The notes: generated by a model not told the origin, from the sequence alone. DNA of 52,243 nt from Beroe ovata (GCA_946803715.1 CAMPET010000063.1:9177-61419); one strand, 5' to 3'. Counted from the stretch's first letter, positions 1-11,380 are shown. Program-made: numbers and translations.

Positions 1-41
1 TGTGTGCGTGCGTGCGCGTGTGTGTGTGTGTGTGTGTGTTT
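1..41. repeat. (TG)n microsatellite
   Basis: The window opens in a TG/CG dinucleotide tract, probably within the last intron of the gene whose final exon follows. Confidence 0.9.
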
Positions 42-162
42 GTGATGATTTTGTGTGCATGTAAAACTAAATCTGTTGGATTTGCAGAACAATACGCGTG
101 TTTAGTTCGTTTAATTGAACTCTAATCCCGCTATAATGTCTTTGCGTGTACTATAACACCCT

Positions 163-369
163 ATGTCATACACAGGCTACGCACCATCGTATCCCATGGG
201 AACACCATACTCGATGCCTGGATACGCCGGTTACTACACCTATCCCGGCCCGCCAGCCCAGCAATACGGGCAATATCCTGGTCAGCAATACCCGCAGTAC
301 CCGCAGCAACAATACCCGCCCGGGCAATATCCGCCACCGCAATACCCGCCGTACACGGGCCCGAAATAG
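163..369 (+). CDS. 3' terminal exon encoding a Pro/Tyr/Gln-rich tail
   Basis: A short reading frame ends at the TAG at 367-369. Its product is dominated by Y, P, Q and G, with repeated units such as QQYPQY and PPQYPPY, a composition seen in disordered C-terminal tails of RNA-binding and membrane-adaptor proteins. An in-frame stop at 154 means the coding part starts either at the ATG at 163 or, more likely, at the splice acceptor ending at 175 (cacag). That would make it the last exon of a gene lying upstream of the window. A stronger-looking acceptor ending at 87 does not lead into this frame. The parent family is not recognisable from the tail alone. Confidence 0.5.
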   Translation: MSYTGYAPSYPMGTPYSMPGYAGYYTYPGPPAQQYGQYPGQQYPQYPQQQYPPGQYPPPQYPPYTGPK

Positions 370-429
370 ACAAAACGCGGATGTAGCTATCAACCATATT
401 CAATCGCCCCTTATAGTATACTTATAGTG

Positions 430-2998
430 CTTCTAGTAGGTATAGTGTTTATGCTGATTAACTTTTTATTACTTTTTCATGAACTCTCCTTTTCGTCAAA
501 AAAGATTTGGATTTTCAGATGAGGTATATCATAATATATCCCCAATTCATCCTACTTTAGCTTACGAATGACTCTATTTCAAAGAAACTGTAAGATGTTA
601 ATCATATTACCAAAAAAGTTTTTGAAATTTTTCTTTGCTAAACATTTAATCGGAGCTAATTCGATGTCTGTTCTTGAGACAGGATATGAAGGGATGAATT
701 GCACAACTGCTTCAGCCTTCACGATTACAGATTATGGCATTTGCAAACGCACTGCAATGAGTGCATAAGTTCGTGGCAAAATTAAAATGTTTTTGTTTGA
801 ACTTTATCTTGTAACTACGGCGTAACTTGTAAATGTAAAGTTATATCTTGTAATTGGATTGATTTTTAAAACTTTGTGATGAGCTTCAAGATCAAACACT
901 AAATTTGAAAATGAAACCAACCACTTTTCCATTTGTAATAGCGTTTGCGCACTATGCATCACTTGGCTGGTCGGCTTGTAGCTGTATTTGTAGGATTTCT
1001 CGCAGGAATATCCCTGATTCCCTGACGTCGTCGCAATTACGACGGGAGCTGAGGAAATACTACAAATTGTCATGAGCTCTCACATCTCATCATCTGACGT
1101 CGCTACGCATACTTTATCCCCTGTACGGTACCCGAGTCTCGTGGCACCACAGATGTCAGAATTTGCAACGCCAACAGTAATCTCTAGTAGTAGTAGTAGT
1201 AAAACTATACTACTACAAGGGATAGCCATTGCCTATCGATGATAGACCTTGTCGAGAATTTCAGCTGGGCCTAGCATCGCCAGGCAAGAATAGCCAATGG
1301 GTATAGCCAAATTGGCTGCCAATGCCATATTGCCATGGGTAAGCCATGGCATGGCGTTGGCAGTGGCTTACCGAATGTTGTCGCTATAGGTCAAAGTGTG
1401 TTCATTGCGTCAGATAGGTAACCCTGACAGACTGGTAACCCTGCCACTTGCCAGCTACCTGTTTACAGCTCAAAAAGTAAAAATCGAGTTTGGCATGATT
1501 TTGCAAATATGATACTTATAGAGGTGAAAACACCACTGATGGCGATAATGCTATGTTATCAAGCTATACTTCAAAATCAAATCTGGAAATGGAATCAACA
1601 GTAAAAACTTAAACGGTATAATTAAATATAATACCTTAAGTTAAGTATTATAACTTAAAGTTAACATGAAGTTTAACTTGAATCGTAGATCATAGATTCA
1701 AGGCGAATAGCCCTTTTTCTATCACTATCAGAGGAAATAGAAATGGAACCTTAAGTTTAACTTTAAGTGCTCGCAGAAAGCTGACAGTGGCAATCACACA
1801 CTGCGTTGAGCGAACATGCAATACCGATACTCATAGAACGGAAAATACTGGAAGTGGAAGCGTCTGTGCATTACTATCTCGTACTATCTCTGTCCAATCT
1901 TACAATTGCAACTCCTCACAACTACTAGTTCTATCATTAGTTCTTCCTTATCTCTGCTCACATCATGATCACTATCAGTATCACGTAGCTCCAAATCCAA
2001 TTACTCTTCTCTTGTGAAATGTCGCACACTATAACTAAAACAGTGTACTGTACACAGTGTACACTATTATACAGTGTACAGGAGCTACATCGCTTCTGTG
2101 GGTATCTTGGGCATTGTCAGTGGTGTCATCGTGGCGGGAACTTGTATCACGTTGAAATGGTGCATACTCGCCGCATGATTCACCTCGTAACCCTTCCTGC
2201 AAAGAGTTGAATGTAGTATCTCCCCCTTTGAAACTCTAAACCAAAATCAGATTCACTTCACTTTAAATGATGCTGCGCGATCTCATCAAAACCTCGCTTT
2301 GGTTTTATCCCAATGAAATATCAAAATTCAAAGCCCGATGTTTAAGTTTTGTAAAACAAAAAGAGTGCCTATGTGCTATGCTGAATGCTGATTGTGAGTT
2401 ATAAGTAACACCCATGACCCAGACACATATTGATTTATTGTCCCCACTGAACTTGGCACTTGAACACGTTTCCTATTATCACTCGGGGGAGAAGAGAGAG
2501 AGAGAGCGGGCTACCCGTACCCCTTGTTAGCAGAAATAAGCCGCATGAGTCCCTCTCCGTGCTACAGCACGTGTACTGAGAATCAAGTGAAATACCGCCC
2601 TGCGGCCCCTCACTGCCCCACTCACATGGCCAATTACACGACTCTTGATACCCCGTCACATGCACACACACACACACCCTCTCTTTAACACCTCATACTA
2701 ACAACGTGTAAATATCGGTGTCCATGTGTTACTCAGACTCATAGGAGCCCCACTTGCAATCAACCTGATGAGGTTCAAAATTTTCTTGGACCTAAAGTGT
2801 GGAGGGGTAGCTGTCATTTATGATCCGCAGCATCGAGGGGAATTTTCAAAGAAGCGGGATCCAAATATTATCAAATCCATACTAATACTTATTACTTGTA
2901 GTTTTATCTGCCCAAGACCAAACGTTTAGATATCAAAGACTGTTGGAGGTTACATCTTTATGGTATCACAATAAGTGGCCGCTGGAGTTTTGGACACC
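430..2998. other. No gene recognised; palindromic low-complexity patches
   Basis: No exon with coding character and matching splice sites was found on either strand. Repetitive patches include GCCAT/ATGGC-rich inverted motifs at about 1300-1370, TTAAGTTAA-type motifs at 1615-1680 and interleaved GTGTAC/GTACAC palindromes at 2040-2080. A GA-rich tract lies near 2490-2506 and a short (CA)n near 2661-2677. The missing last exon of the bHLH gene may lie in the right part of this stretch. Confidence 0.5.
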
Positions 2999-3094
2999 AA
3001 AACGAGAACCACGGTCAAATCGAGAACCATGGTCAAAACGAGAAACATGGTCAAAACGAGAACCATATGGTCAAAACGAGAACCATGGTCAAAT
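2998..3094. repeat. 18-bp minisatellite
   Basis: About five imperfect units of roughly 18 bp, built on AACGAGAACCATGGTCAA, stand in tandem just downstream (in gene sense) of the third bHLH exon, within its next intron or 3' region. Confidence 0.85.
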
Positions 3095-3114
3095 CATGAG
3101 CTTTTGTAACAAAC

Positions 3115-5030
3115 CTCATGTATTCAATCCTGCGTTGCCACATAGCATGTTCCCTGGCTAACTGAGCTTGTCTCTCCTTTTCTTTGCTGAGGACCTTGAT
3201 ACTTTCCTCCTGGTTCTTGATGCTCTTCAGAACTTGTTCAATGTACTGCAACACTGAATGAACGTCAGTGTGATTTCGTCAACTTTTGAGCACGCTAAAA
3301 TAATTCTTCGACGATGCAAAAAAATTGCTCACTAGCCATTCTTAATTCTACCCACAACCTAACAATTGAACTTTCATCAAGCAAAAGGGTAAGCATATTC
3401 TCTAAATGAAGCCGTGTTCCCACGTGACATTTTGTTCCTGCTACAGTTATGTCGAGAAATTTTGGAGTTTCCAAATCCAACATAATGGGAGATTCTTACT
3501 TAACATTGTAACGAACACAAATCTTTCCTAGTAGCTCACAACTACAACGGAATTGTCAACTGTTTTCTAAGTGATTTAAAAACCGGCAAAATTCTGAACT
3601 TAGCCATGCGAGGACGGCATTTTTGAGATTCTTTGTTTGTCCAATCTTTAGAAATGTAGAAAGAGGTCACATGATAGCAAAGTCTGACCTACCCTTGCTG
3701 AGAATTGTCTGTTTGGTGTGTGAGGTATCCCTGCAAGCCGGTATCAGATCTCTGAGGTCCTCGAACCTGGCGTTCAGTATTTTCCTTCTTCTTTGTTCAG
3801 ATAGCTTGTGTGTCCGCCTTCTGTGGTTTATCTGGGGATTGGAGTAACTTTGAGTAGAGGCATGATTATTGAATAATGAATAGTAAAAAAAACCTAATTC
3901 AGAAGAAACATCAATCAGTGAGAAAGGTATATTTGGTATCATTAAGCTGTCACTATGCGGATGCTCTAGAGTATATAATTTTCTCGAGTTTGTTCTCAGT
4001 TCCAGAATGGTACCTTAAGGCTTAAACAGCTATGCTTTATTGCTCGCGGTCTCACAAGTAGGCGGTACCAATAGTACTATTGGTCTGCAATTAGTACAAT
4101 GTTCTTATTGCAGCAGGCCGAGAGCATCACCAGTGACCAGGCTCTATTAATTCAATTTACTGAATATGAGCAACCCAGCTCTACTTCAATTCCAATGAAG
4201 CAATGCGCCTGAGGGCCTTATATACAGTGAAGGTTACGCTATTCTGACTTTGACGGCAATCGGCATTAATAAGTTAATCCCAATAATTATAGAAACTAGG
4301 AAGAGCAGTTGTCGAAGTAGAAAGCCCACAGTTCCAAACAATTGGAAGTGAGGCTCAGCAGACAGCAACACTCAGCTATAATCAGTCCGTGCCAAGCACA
4401 CACACACACGTGAATAGTGATAGAGGGTATATTGTCAGTGTGTCAGGGGGCACATTAACAATTGACACAGCTGGTGACGATACACGACACAATGCAGTAT
4501 ACGCACTGGACTCAAACAAACAATACCATTATAATAGATGCGTATAACTGCTGTGGCACATGCATGTTGTACGCGTGGGGCTGAACAATGAAACTGGGAT
4601 CAATAGCTCGAGCAATTGTTGCAGACTGTTATAGTGGTCAATGATCGCACACATTACCCAGCATACTATAGTCAAGGTAATGGTAATTACCTAATTATAG
4701 TAGTGAGCGTGCTACAGGATATAATTGGCAGCTATAACAAGAGCTGTACCTGTATCTGTATTGCAGCATTCAGCTTCTCCTCCCCAAGATCCATGATATT
4801 GTGGGAAGCAGGGACAGCTGCTGTACATGACGTGTGGTGTTGCTGCTGCTGCACCTGTTGAGGATATGTCCTGCACGGTATAATTCCGTGGTTCACCCTA
4901 GTCTGACTCATTGATCTCTTGTAGTGATCCACCGTGTCCACCGACTCTCTCAGCACAGTCTGGTGACGCTTGTACTCCGGCCCACCTGCCTCCCTGACAG
5001 CACAGCTCTTCGCCACTGGTATGTACATCT
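3115..5030 (-). CDS. bHLH transcription factor (group B, leucine-zipper-like tail), partial
   Basis: Three minus-strand exons join in phase: 5030-4750, 3831-3693 and 3253-3115. Exon 1 carries a Gln/His-rich stretch (VQQQQHH) and may begin at the ATG at 5028; a possible 5' non-coding exon ends at a GTGAGT donor near 5551. Exon 2 holds the basic region and helix 1, with RRTHKLSEQRRR giving the H-E-R pattern of group B factors (Max, MLX, USF, MITF), which bind CACGTG E-boxes. The splice joins TILSK to VLQYIEQVLKSI, completing helix 2, and exon 3 continues as a charged helix with spaced L/I residues suited to a zipper. Donor sites are GTACAG, GTAGGT and GTTTGT. Exon 3 ends in phase 2 and the final exon was not found. 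Helix 1 looks closest to MLX/Max-type factors, but the subfamily is not settled. Confidence 0.8.
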
Positions 5031-5834
5031 CTGAGAGAGTGAGGGTTCACTAGGGCCGGCGAGCAGGGCGGCGAGTAGGGTGTGATCATGTTAGGGGTGA
5101 AAAGTTGGATTTGAAGCTCTTTGAAAGGGGGCTAGGAGACTTTCAATCTTAACAAAATTTAGTTGAGAGCTAGATAAGTTAAGGTTGAGGGGTCGCGATA
5201 CGCGATATATGAATTATTGTAGAAACAGAAGAAGGGATATTACAATGTCCGTCGTGAACAAGCCGATTAAACAAGGGCAAGAAGAGTATTACTTTAACTA
5301 TAAGTGAAGTTGTCAGTTGTGTCGGAGAAGGAAAAGTAAAATGTCGTGTGAACACGCTAGATGCGACATTACAATCAATAGACGAACAGCCAATTCGACA
5401 ATCCAGAATAAGAATTGAGCTGTTCCGCGAGTGGTGAATATTAAAGTGCTGCGCTGGAAAATGGGTATGACGCGCGATTTTATATAAAGTGGGGAAAGGG
5501 CACCCTGAGGGGGTGGTTGCGTGTATAATTAGTGCAATCTCTAACACTCACCGTGTGCAGTGTCTCTCTCCCCCTCTCTCCACCTGCATCTTGATCATCA
5601 GCAATCTGGTCACCAGTCTGGAAATCGGGCACATGACTCTGCAAGTGTCACACCGCATTTTCAAGAGGTGCATGCTCACACTGCGCTGCCACACAGTATC
5701 GCATGTTGTGTGTAACCCTGAAAAATATAATAGATGATCATGACTGAATGTGCGAAAAATGTGGCACGGTGCGATGTGTCATTTACTGTGATTGGTCCAA
5801 AGCTATTGAACTTGAAGGGTTTAGTAAAGAGTAA

Positions 5835-5975
5835 AAAGTACAAACCGTAATATCACACAATTCACACGAGGGCCGAAGGCCCGAGTGAGACTGAGTTATA
5901 TGGCATTAAAACCGAGGCCGAAAGCCAAGGTTGTTAATGTTGAGGTTTGAACTTTTCACGAGTTATTGAACTGAA
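5835..5975. repeat. MITE-like inverted-repeat block
   Basis: The left side (AAAAAGTACAAACCG, then GGGCCGAAGGCCCGAG) is matched imperfectly in inverted orientation on the right (CCGAGGCCGAAAGCC, then GGTTTGAACTTTTC). The centre holds a GGGCCGAAGGCCC palindrome. No coding capacity is visible, so a small non-autonomous element is possible. Confidence 0.35.
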
Positions 5976-6406
5976 TTATGTGACGTGATCTTTACTTAAA
6001 ACACAAGGAAATGTTTTCAAGCATGACATTGATATCAACTTTGCGATATAAATTATCATCCACCGGAAACTGTGCCATACTTATTTATGACACTACAGTG
6101 CGCAATATTTATTGCACACGGTCTGTCAGTCTCCTATGCCTATACTTATAGGGTTTTTGATTGCACTGCATAAACCGGCCTGGTAGTTAAATTATGCAAA
6201 TTTACTTTCTCGCAGTGTCACTTTCACCTGTGCTCCGTCACATGAGAATTTCAAAGCGAGACTGGTCCATCATGGACAAAACATCTAGATCAATCACCCC
6301 CATTTCCACACTAAATTCCAACTGTGCTGAATTAGAGGACAATAGCTGGTGGCCAATGGCCATCTGAAACTTAGTCGGCATAATATTGTCATTGTCAATA
6401 TCATAT

Positions 6407-6450
6407 ATAATCTAGGTTGAATCTAGGTTGAATCTAGGTTGAATCTAGGT
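6407..6450. repeat. 11-bp tandem repeat
   Basis: Four head-to-tail copies of AATCTAGGTTG, the last one degenerate, lie about 200 bp upstream of the GPCR start codon. Confidence 0.85.
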
Positions 6451-6642
6451 ACTAGTTAGATAATAATTCATATGAATTCCAATTTTCATTGATAAGACCA
6501 AGTTATTACTTATTAATGAGTAACGTATAAAACTAAAAGATAGCATTGAAAGTGCACAGTAAAATAGGGAGTGTTCTAATGTAAGTAACCACAATTCCGA
6601 AGATTCTAAATCAAACTTCATCATATAGGTTCTAGAAAGCAT

Positions 6643-9084
6643 ATGCATCTACTGTGGCTGTCCACAGTCCTGTTAATCGCCGCAGCAATGAACGCATCAG
6701 CTCAGAATCCCACAGCTACTCAACGCAACAGAACAAGCTTCACCCTCACTACGGAAATAATGAAGAGGCACAACACCTGGCTAGCAGGGCCTGGACAGAC
6801 CAGGATGGACCGGCCCTGTATGCGCCGAGCTATGGAGCTACTCACCCGTGCAAACGTCAGAAAAAACATGAATCACTTGATTGCAACAGGATTCAAATCA
6901 TTGGATAAAAGCAAGGCAGAGACTGGGGCCAGGTGCGAATTTAACTTTGACATGCTGCTCTATATGACTGAGGTCACGTCGAAACCTCTGACTGTGAGTC
7001 AGAGCAGAGCGATGACAGACATGACATGGCTGTGTGAACCGGCCGAGGTGCATGGTTACGGACCCGTCATGTGCGATGGCTACTCCTATTGTCTGTCAGA
7101 TGAGTGTGACTGTCATAAGAAGGGGGAGGAGAACACGACACTGTTCTACTGCCCAGATAAGTCAGGGTGCATCTCAACGGCAAACCTGTGTGACGGTGTC
7201 CACGACTGCAAAGACGGGTCTGATGAATGTATTTGCGGGGATTTCCATCTCCTGAACTGCTCAAACGTGGACTCCCACTATAGACCTTACTGTATTTCAC
7301 CAGAGAGGTACTGCCTTCATGTCGCAGATGCTGAACTCTTTGACAACCAAATGCATACTCGATATTGCGTCCACGACGATCAGTTGTCCAGTATCAACTG
7401 TACTGCTGTCCTGGTAGCCGACTGGAGTAAGGACACCAACCCAATATACCGATGTCTGGATGATAATTATGGCACGCTTCTAAGACTTGGCAATGGGCAT
7501 AATGTCATTGCAAAGTTTTGTGCGAGACACTGCAAGCCGTATTTTGGACCCGACAAGGATTGGGAAACGTTCTGTGACAGATTACTCCCAGTTACTACTA
7601 GCGGAATTTTCGGCTTTTCGCTTTTCTGTGATGAGAGCTATCACCAGGTTTCTGCCATCTGTGATGGAATTATAGACTGCAAAAGCGGTGAAGATGAGAT
7701 GGGTTGTCCAGGGAGGTTTTATTGCACCCCAAACACGACAGATTGGATAGAGAATAGCAGAGTATGTGACAATTTCAAAGACTGTCCTGATGGTTCGGAC
7801 GAATGTTCCCAGTGTGAGAAAGAGAGGTTCTCATCAAATGAGTATCTCATCAGATCCAATGTGTTATCATCTTTAACACTGCTAAGTGGTTTTGGTTCCA
7901 TGACATTGAATCTCTGGCTGGGTAGCAAATGCTTCATGTCAAACCCAACAACACATATTGGCAAGAATGATCGGATTGCCAGGGTTCAGGTTTACTTTTT
8001 CGATTTCCTGATGGGCATGTACCAGTGTGCCATTGTGACTGCGTCATTCCTAATAAAGTACAACGTTGGAGACTACTGCACTTTCGATGCAGAGTGGAGG
8101 TCGAGCAACTACTGCATATTATTCGGCATCCTTTTTACACTCTCCTACAATGGTTCCCTGCTATCAATAGCACAGATGAGCATCATCAGATGCATTTGTT
8201 GTGTCACTCATAACACTGTCCACATTTCAAGGTCGTGTGTTTTGTGGATGTCAATGGTTTTTCATGTTATCAACACAGCCAATTCCATAATCCCGGCCTT
8301 GCCTGTACCATTTCTCCAGGAAATCTTCAGAACAAATGTCTTCCTCAAGTTTCCGTTCAAGAACCCCTCTATCAGCAGTAACCCACTCAATAACACCCTC
8401 CTCCGAACCATATACAAGAGGGTCTTCCAAACGGATCCATCCACCCTCACCTTGAATCGCATACTTGATGACTTTAAGAAGACAACATCCGATGAGAGAA
8501 TGTGGCAGACAGTTGCAGTTAGTTACTATGGAAACACTGGCCTTTGCGTTCACAACATTTTTAAACCACAGAAATCATTTCTTCTGTACAAAATGACGTA
8601 CGTGACATCTGTCATTATTTTGCTCGTGGTTATTTCTGGTGCATATATCTTGATAATCAAAAAGAAAAACAAGTCCAGCAGGAACATAAAACAGATGCAG
8701 GCTGGTGAACACGTGCTCAATAGGAATAAGGAGGGCACCAGTCACTCCGTAACCATTCAGATAATCCTACTCATAGGATCCCAGCTCCTTTGCTGGATCC
8801 CGTTCATCGTCACTGTACTGTACTACTCCATCAACCAAGAAGAGCATGTCCCAAATATGGTATTCGAGGCGTTTGCCCTGGTCATCATTCCCATCAACAG
8901 TCTTCTCAACCCGATCTTCTACAGCAGCATCTACCGGGTACTTTCCTCTCGGATAACTGGAGCCATGGCCAAAGTAAAGTCCCTATTCGTGTCAGCCAAT
9001 CAGGTTGAAATGGAGCTAGCAGAGCAGACGAGCAGAGGTGTATCACGGACAGATGATAAACACGTGGTCAATGAAGGCATTTAA
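6643..9084 (+). CDS. LDLa-repeat GPCR, relaxin-receptor/LGR-like 7TM, intronless
   Basis: An uninterrupted 813-residue frame. Residues 1-20 are a signal peptide. LDL-receptor class A modules lie near 165-197 (CDGVHDCKDGSDEC), 325-355 (CDGIIDCKSGEDEMGC) and 356-389 (CDNFKDCPDGSDEC), with the Asp/Glu calcium-binding pattern. A second Cys-rich block at 200-315 is unassigned. The 7TM region spans about 403-768. TM6 has LLCWIPF and TM7 has PINSLLNPIFY, giving NPxxY, as in RXFP and LGR receptors. The TM3 end reads SIIRCICC, so the usual D/ERY triad is altered while the Arg is kept. No leucine-rich repeats are recognisable between the LDLa modules and TM1, unlike vertebrate RXFP1/2. A short TM5-TM6 loop and a charged tail follow. 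An AATAAA stands at 9129-9134. The ligand is unknown; surface location is expected. Confidence 0.92.
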   Translation: MHLLWLSTVLLIAAAMNASAQNPTATQRNRTSFTLTTEIMKRHNTWLAGPGQTRMDRPCMRRAMELLTRANVRKNMNHLIATGFKSLDKSKAETGARCEFNFDMLLYMTEVTSKPLTVSQSRAMTDMTWLCEPAEVHGYGPVMCDGYSYCLSDECDCHKKGEENTTLFYCPDKSGCISTANLCDGVHDCKDGSDECICGDFHLLNCSNVDSHYRPYCISPERYCLHVADAELFDNQMHTRYCVHDDQLSSINCTAVLVADWSKDTNPIYRCLDDNYGTLLRLGNGHNVIAKFCARHCKPYFGPDKDWETFCDRLLPVTTSGIFGFSLFCDESYHQVSAICDGIIDCKSGEDEMGCPGRFYCTPNTTDWIENSRVCDNFKDCPDGSDECSQCEKERFSSNEYLIRSNVLSSLTLLSGFGSMTLNLWLGSKCFMSNPTTHIGKNDRIARVQVYFFDFLMGMYQCAIVTASFLIKYNVGDYCTFDAEWRSSNYCILFGILFTLSYNGSLLSIAQMSIIRCICCVTHNTVHISRSCVLWMSMVFHVINTANSIIPALPVPFLQEIFRTNVFLKFPFKNPSISSNPLNNTLLRTIYKRVFQTDPSTLTLNRILDDFKKTTSDERMWQTVAVSYYGNTGLCVHNIFKPQKSFLLYKMTYVTSVIILLVVISGAYILIIKKKNKSSRNIKQMQAGEHVLNRNKEGTSHSVTIQIILLIGSQLLCWIPFIVTVLYYSINQEEHVPNMVFEAFALVIIPINSLLNPIFYSSIYRVLSSRITGAMAKVKSLFVSANQVEMELAEQTSRGVSRTDDKHVVNEGI

Positions 9085-9301
9085 AACACTTGCCGTACCC
9101 AAAGATGACTTAAAAGGAGAAAACTGAAAATAAAGCCAAAAAAGAAACTGAAAATTTAGCCCAAAAGAAGAATTCTNTGATAAACACGTGGTCAATAAAG
9201 GCATTTAAAACACTTGCCGTACCCAAAGATGACTTAAAAGAAGAAAACTGAAAATAAAGTCAAATAAAGAAAACTGAAAATTAAGCCAAAAAGAACAATA
9301 C
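9054..9301. repeat. Near-identical 124-bp copies flanking a single N
   Basis: The block 9054-9176, which holds the last GPCR codons and 3' UTR, is repeated from 9178 directly after the N at 9177. The copies differ by a few substitutions and small indels; for example the codon GAA becomes AAA. Copy two starts exactly at the N, which suggests two unmerged overlapping contig ends rather than a genomic duplication. Confidence 0.85.
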
Positions 9302-9349
9302 TACACGAACAATGATTATTAGGTATTACAGTTATATTTTTTAATTTTA

Positions 9350-10663
9350 CTAAAATCGCTCTTTCATAAGGCAGATCACAGCTATTTGCACACAAGCAAT
9401 GCCTAGGGAGACTCTCACAGCGTTATCTGGTGTTAGGAAGGCAGCCAAAGATGTTCCGAAAATAGCTCCACACATTCCAAACAGAACAGAAATACTACTT
9501 CCAAGATCAAGCCGTGACAACCCAAAGTACTCGTAATCGAAATGCAATAGTGCAACCTCTACAGCTTGAAGGGAATAGCAAGACTTGGAGATGGCAATAA
9601 GAATTTCAGTTGTTGTGATGTCATCAAGAAAAAGAATCATGGCATAGCAGAGCGCCATGATTGTTGTTACTGTCAACTGGAACGGTAAGAAGCGAATTCT
9701 TTTCCAAAGGAAGAAACCAATTGGGCGTCCAATGACATTAGCTGCTCCAGTTACTGCTGAAAGTATCAGCAGATCCTTGCCATGGACTATACTATTTGAA
9801 CAGTTTTTCAGATCTTCGGTATTTTCCACCTCATCTCTTTTTTCCTCTCGCATGAGCCAAGGCAGTAGGATGATACTTCCATATCCGAGAGCCAGGTTGC
9901 AGAAAAAGAACATGCTTGATTTGGCGACCCTCAAATAGAAGTTGGGAACTTCAAAATCTGAATCCCTGCTAATCAGTTCGCTGCGTTCGTGGCCTATGTC
10001 TTCTTCTGAACCACCAGGTATATCATCACAAGATTCGGTACTGGCGTTTGTAGAGGCCGTTCTGACTAAAATATGAAGGATAATGATAGGTGGAATGAAT
10101 AGAGGTATGGATGTAGTAAGCACAAACATTCTCCACCCAAGAGGATCTAAGATCAGCCATCCTAAAATAGATATCCAGACTCCTCCCACGGGGACAGCAA
10201 ATCCCTCGAAGAGAAACGTGCTTTCATCATGAACCTCTTTGCAGGACATGTATTTAGCAAGGTATAAACCAATGGTACATCCATTCAATCCAGCACAAAT
10301 GCCGATTAGTGCCCTTGATAACAGCATTGTGTAGTAGTTTGGAACTAGAGCACACAGGATGGCAAACAAAACTGACAAGTAAAGAGACAGGAATAGTACC
10401 ACTTTCTCTCCAAGATACTTGATGGCTGGGACAGAGATAACAACAGATAGTCCATAGAATATGTAAACAATAATCGCCAGGATGCCCTCTTGAAACTTGG
10501 AAATTCCCAGCTCGCAGGATACTTTTTGTGTGATCACTCCAGGCAGATACAACTCTACACCATCTCCGAGTTTGATCATGATAGCTGTTGTTGCCAGGAT
10601 GTAATCTTGCTTCGTCCATTTGACTTTCGGAACTCCTTCAAGTTGCTGCTGATCATCACTCAT
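9350..10663 (-). CDS. Major facilitator superfamily transporter, 12 TM, intronless
   Basis: A 437-residue frame without introns. Twelve hydrophobic segments can be drawn at roughly 22-44, 60-80, 86-108, 110-132, 150-172, 177-200, 250-270, 300-320, 327-349, 353-373, 390-412 and 415-433, with a hydrophilic central loop (about 205-245) rich in S, D and E between the two six-helix halves. Early motifs include GDGVELYLPGVITQ in TM1 and SRALIGICAGLNGCTIGLYL in TM4, an arrangement reminiscent of SV2/SVOP and SLC22-type carriers. The substrate cannot be read from sequence. It is convergent with the GPCR, the stop codons lying about 265 bp apart, part of which is the suspected assembly duplication. 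Confidence 0.85.
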   Translation of the reverse strand: MSDDQQQLEGVPKVKWTKQDYILATTAIMIKLGDGVELYLPGVITQKVSCELGISKFQEGILAIIVYIFYGLSVVISVPAIKYLGEKVVLFLSLYLSVLFAILCALVPNYYTMLLSRALIGICAGLNGCTIGLYLAKYMSCKEVHDESTFLFEGFAVPVGGVWISILGWLILDPLGWRMFVLTTSIPLFIPPIIILHILVRTASTNASTESCDDIPGGSEEDIGHERSELISRDSDFEVPNFYLRVAKSSMFFFCNLALGYGSIILLPWLMREEKRDEVENTEDLKNCSNSIVHGKDLLILSAVTGAANVIGRPIGFFLWKRIRFLPFQLTVTTIMALCYAMILFLDDITTTEILIAISKSCYSLQAVEVALLHFDYEYFGLSRLDLGSSISVLFGMCGAIFGTSLAAFLTPDNAVRVSLGIACVQIAVICLMKERF

Positions 10664-11380
10664 ATTATTACTCGATTGCTCTATTGATTCGATTTTTTAG
10701 TATTATCGCCTGACAGCTTCAATTGCTAGAAATCTAATCTTAATTCTAAAACAAAACGTTTGAGAAAAGCTGGATTGAATTATATGCCTGACCTTCTCAC
10801 TCATGGAATGCCCACAATATTTACACTCATTTCAACATGAAACACATGCTTTCGTGACATGGCTAACTATAATAGGGCTATTGACAGCATTCGATTGAGA
10901 CTTCTGCTTATGTATTTGAAACAAGCTTTGTTTCATTCCTGTATGCTAATATAGTAATTTGGACATAAAATATTCTCACTCTTTCAGATTATTGCTAAGT
11001 CGAATAACAGTTTCATGGCTATTTACTTAGTTAGGGGGCAATGTTTATAAATACGCTGGGGAGTCTGTAAACGTGTGAAGTCTGGTAACATGTTGCCAGG
11101 TGACAAACTTTGACCATGCCGAGGAAAGTGGGAATAGTATCAAAACTGACAGATTTCAGAAAATTTGATTCTTGACAGCTCACAATTCACATCCTAATCT
11201 CATCATTTAGTTCCACTAATCTGGACTGGGCCACATATTGTCATGTCAGCTGGATACGCTCTCCAATGTCCTCTTCTCTTCCAATGTGACAAGTCCAGCG
11301 TCTTGGTGGAGATGTTAATCTGGTTAGCAGTTCCGCAGACAGGATATCGGGCAACTTTTCTAAATCTCACTTTCACAGGC
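10664..11380. other. Intergenic, no gene recognised
   Basis: AT-rich sequence between the divergent MFS transporter and saposin-like gene. It should contain both promoters; only a TATA-like site at 11381 stands out. Confidence 0.5.

Larger units (their letters stand above)
5179..6640. other. Intergenic stretch, no gene recognised
   Basis: This lies between the bHLH gene's first recognised exon and the GPCR. Long frames on both strands lack coding character. A GTGAGT donor near 5551 on the minus strand could close a 5' exon of the bHLH gene. The stretch also contains a MITE-like block near 5835-5975 and a short tandem repeat near 6410-6450. Confidence 0.5.

Noticed and set aside
804-1073. Minus-strand 89-residue frame
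   Set aside because: No domain, splice-site support or coding periodicity; AT-rich chance frame.
1787-2210. Two short plus-strand frames near GTGTAC palindromes
   Set aside because: Composition follows repeats; no splice or start context and no recognisable family.
5179-5547. 122-residue minus-strand frame upstream of the bHLH gene
   Set aside because: Low-quality composition and no phase-compatible join to the bHLH exons.
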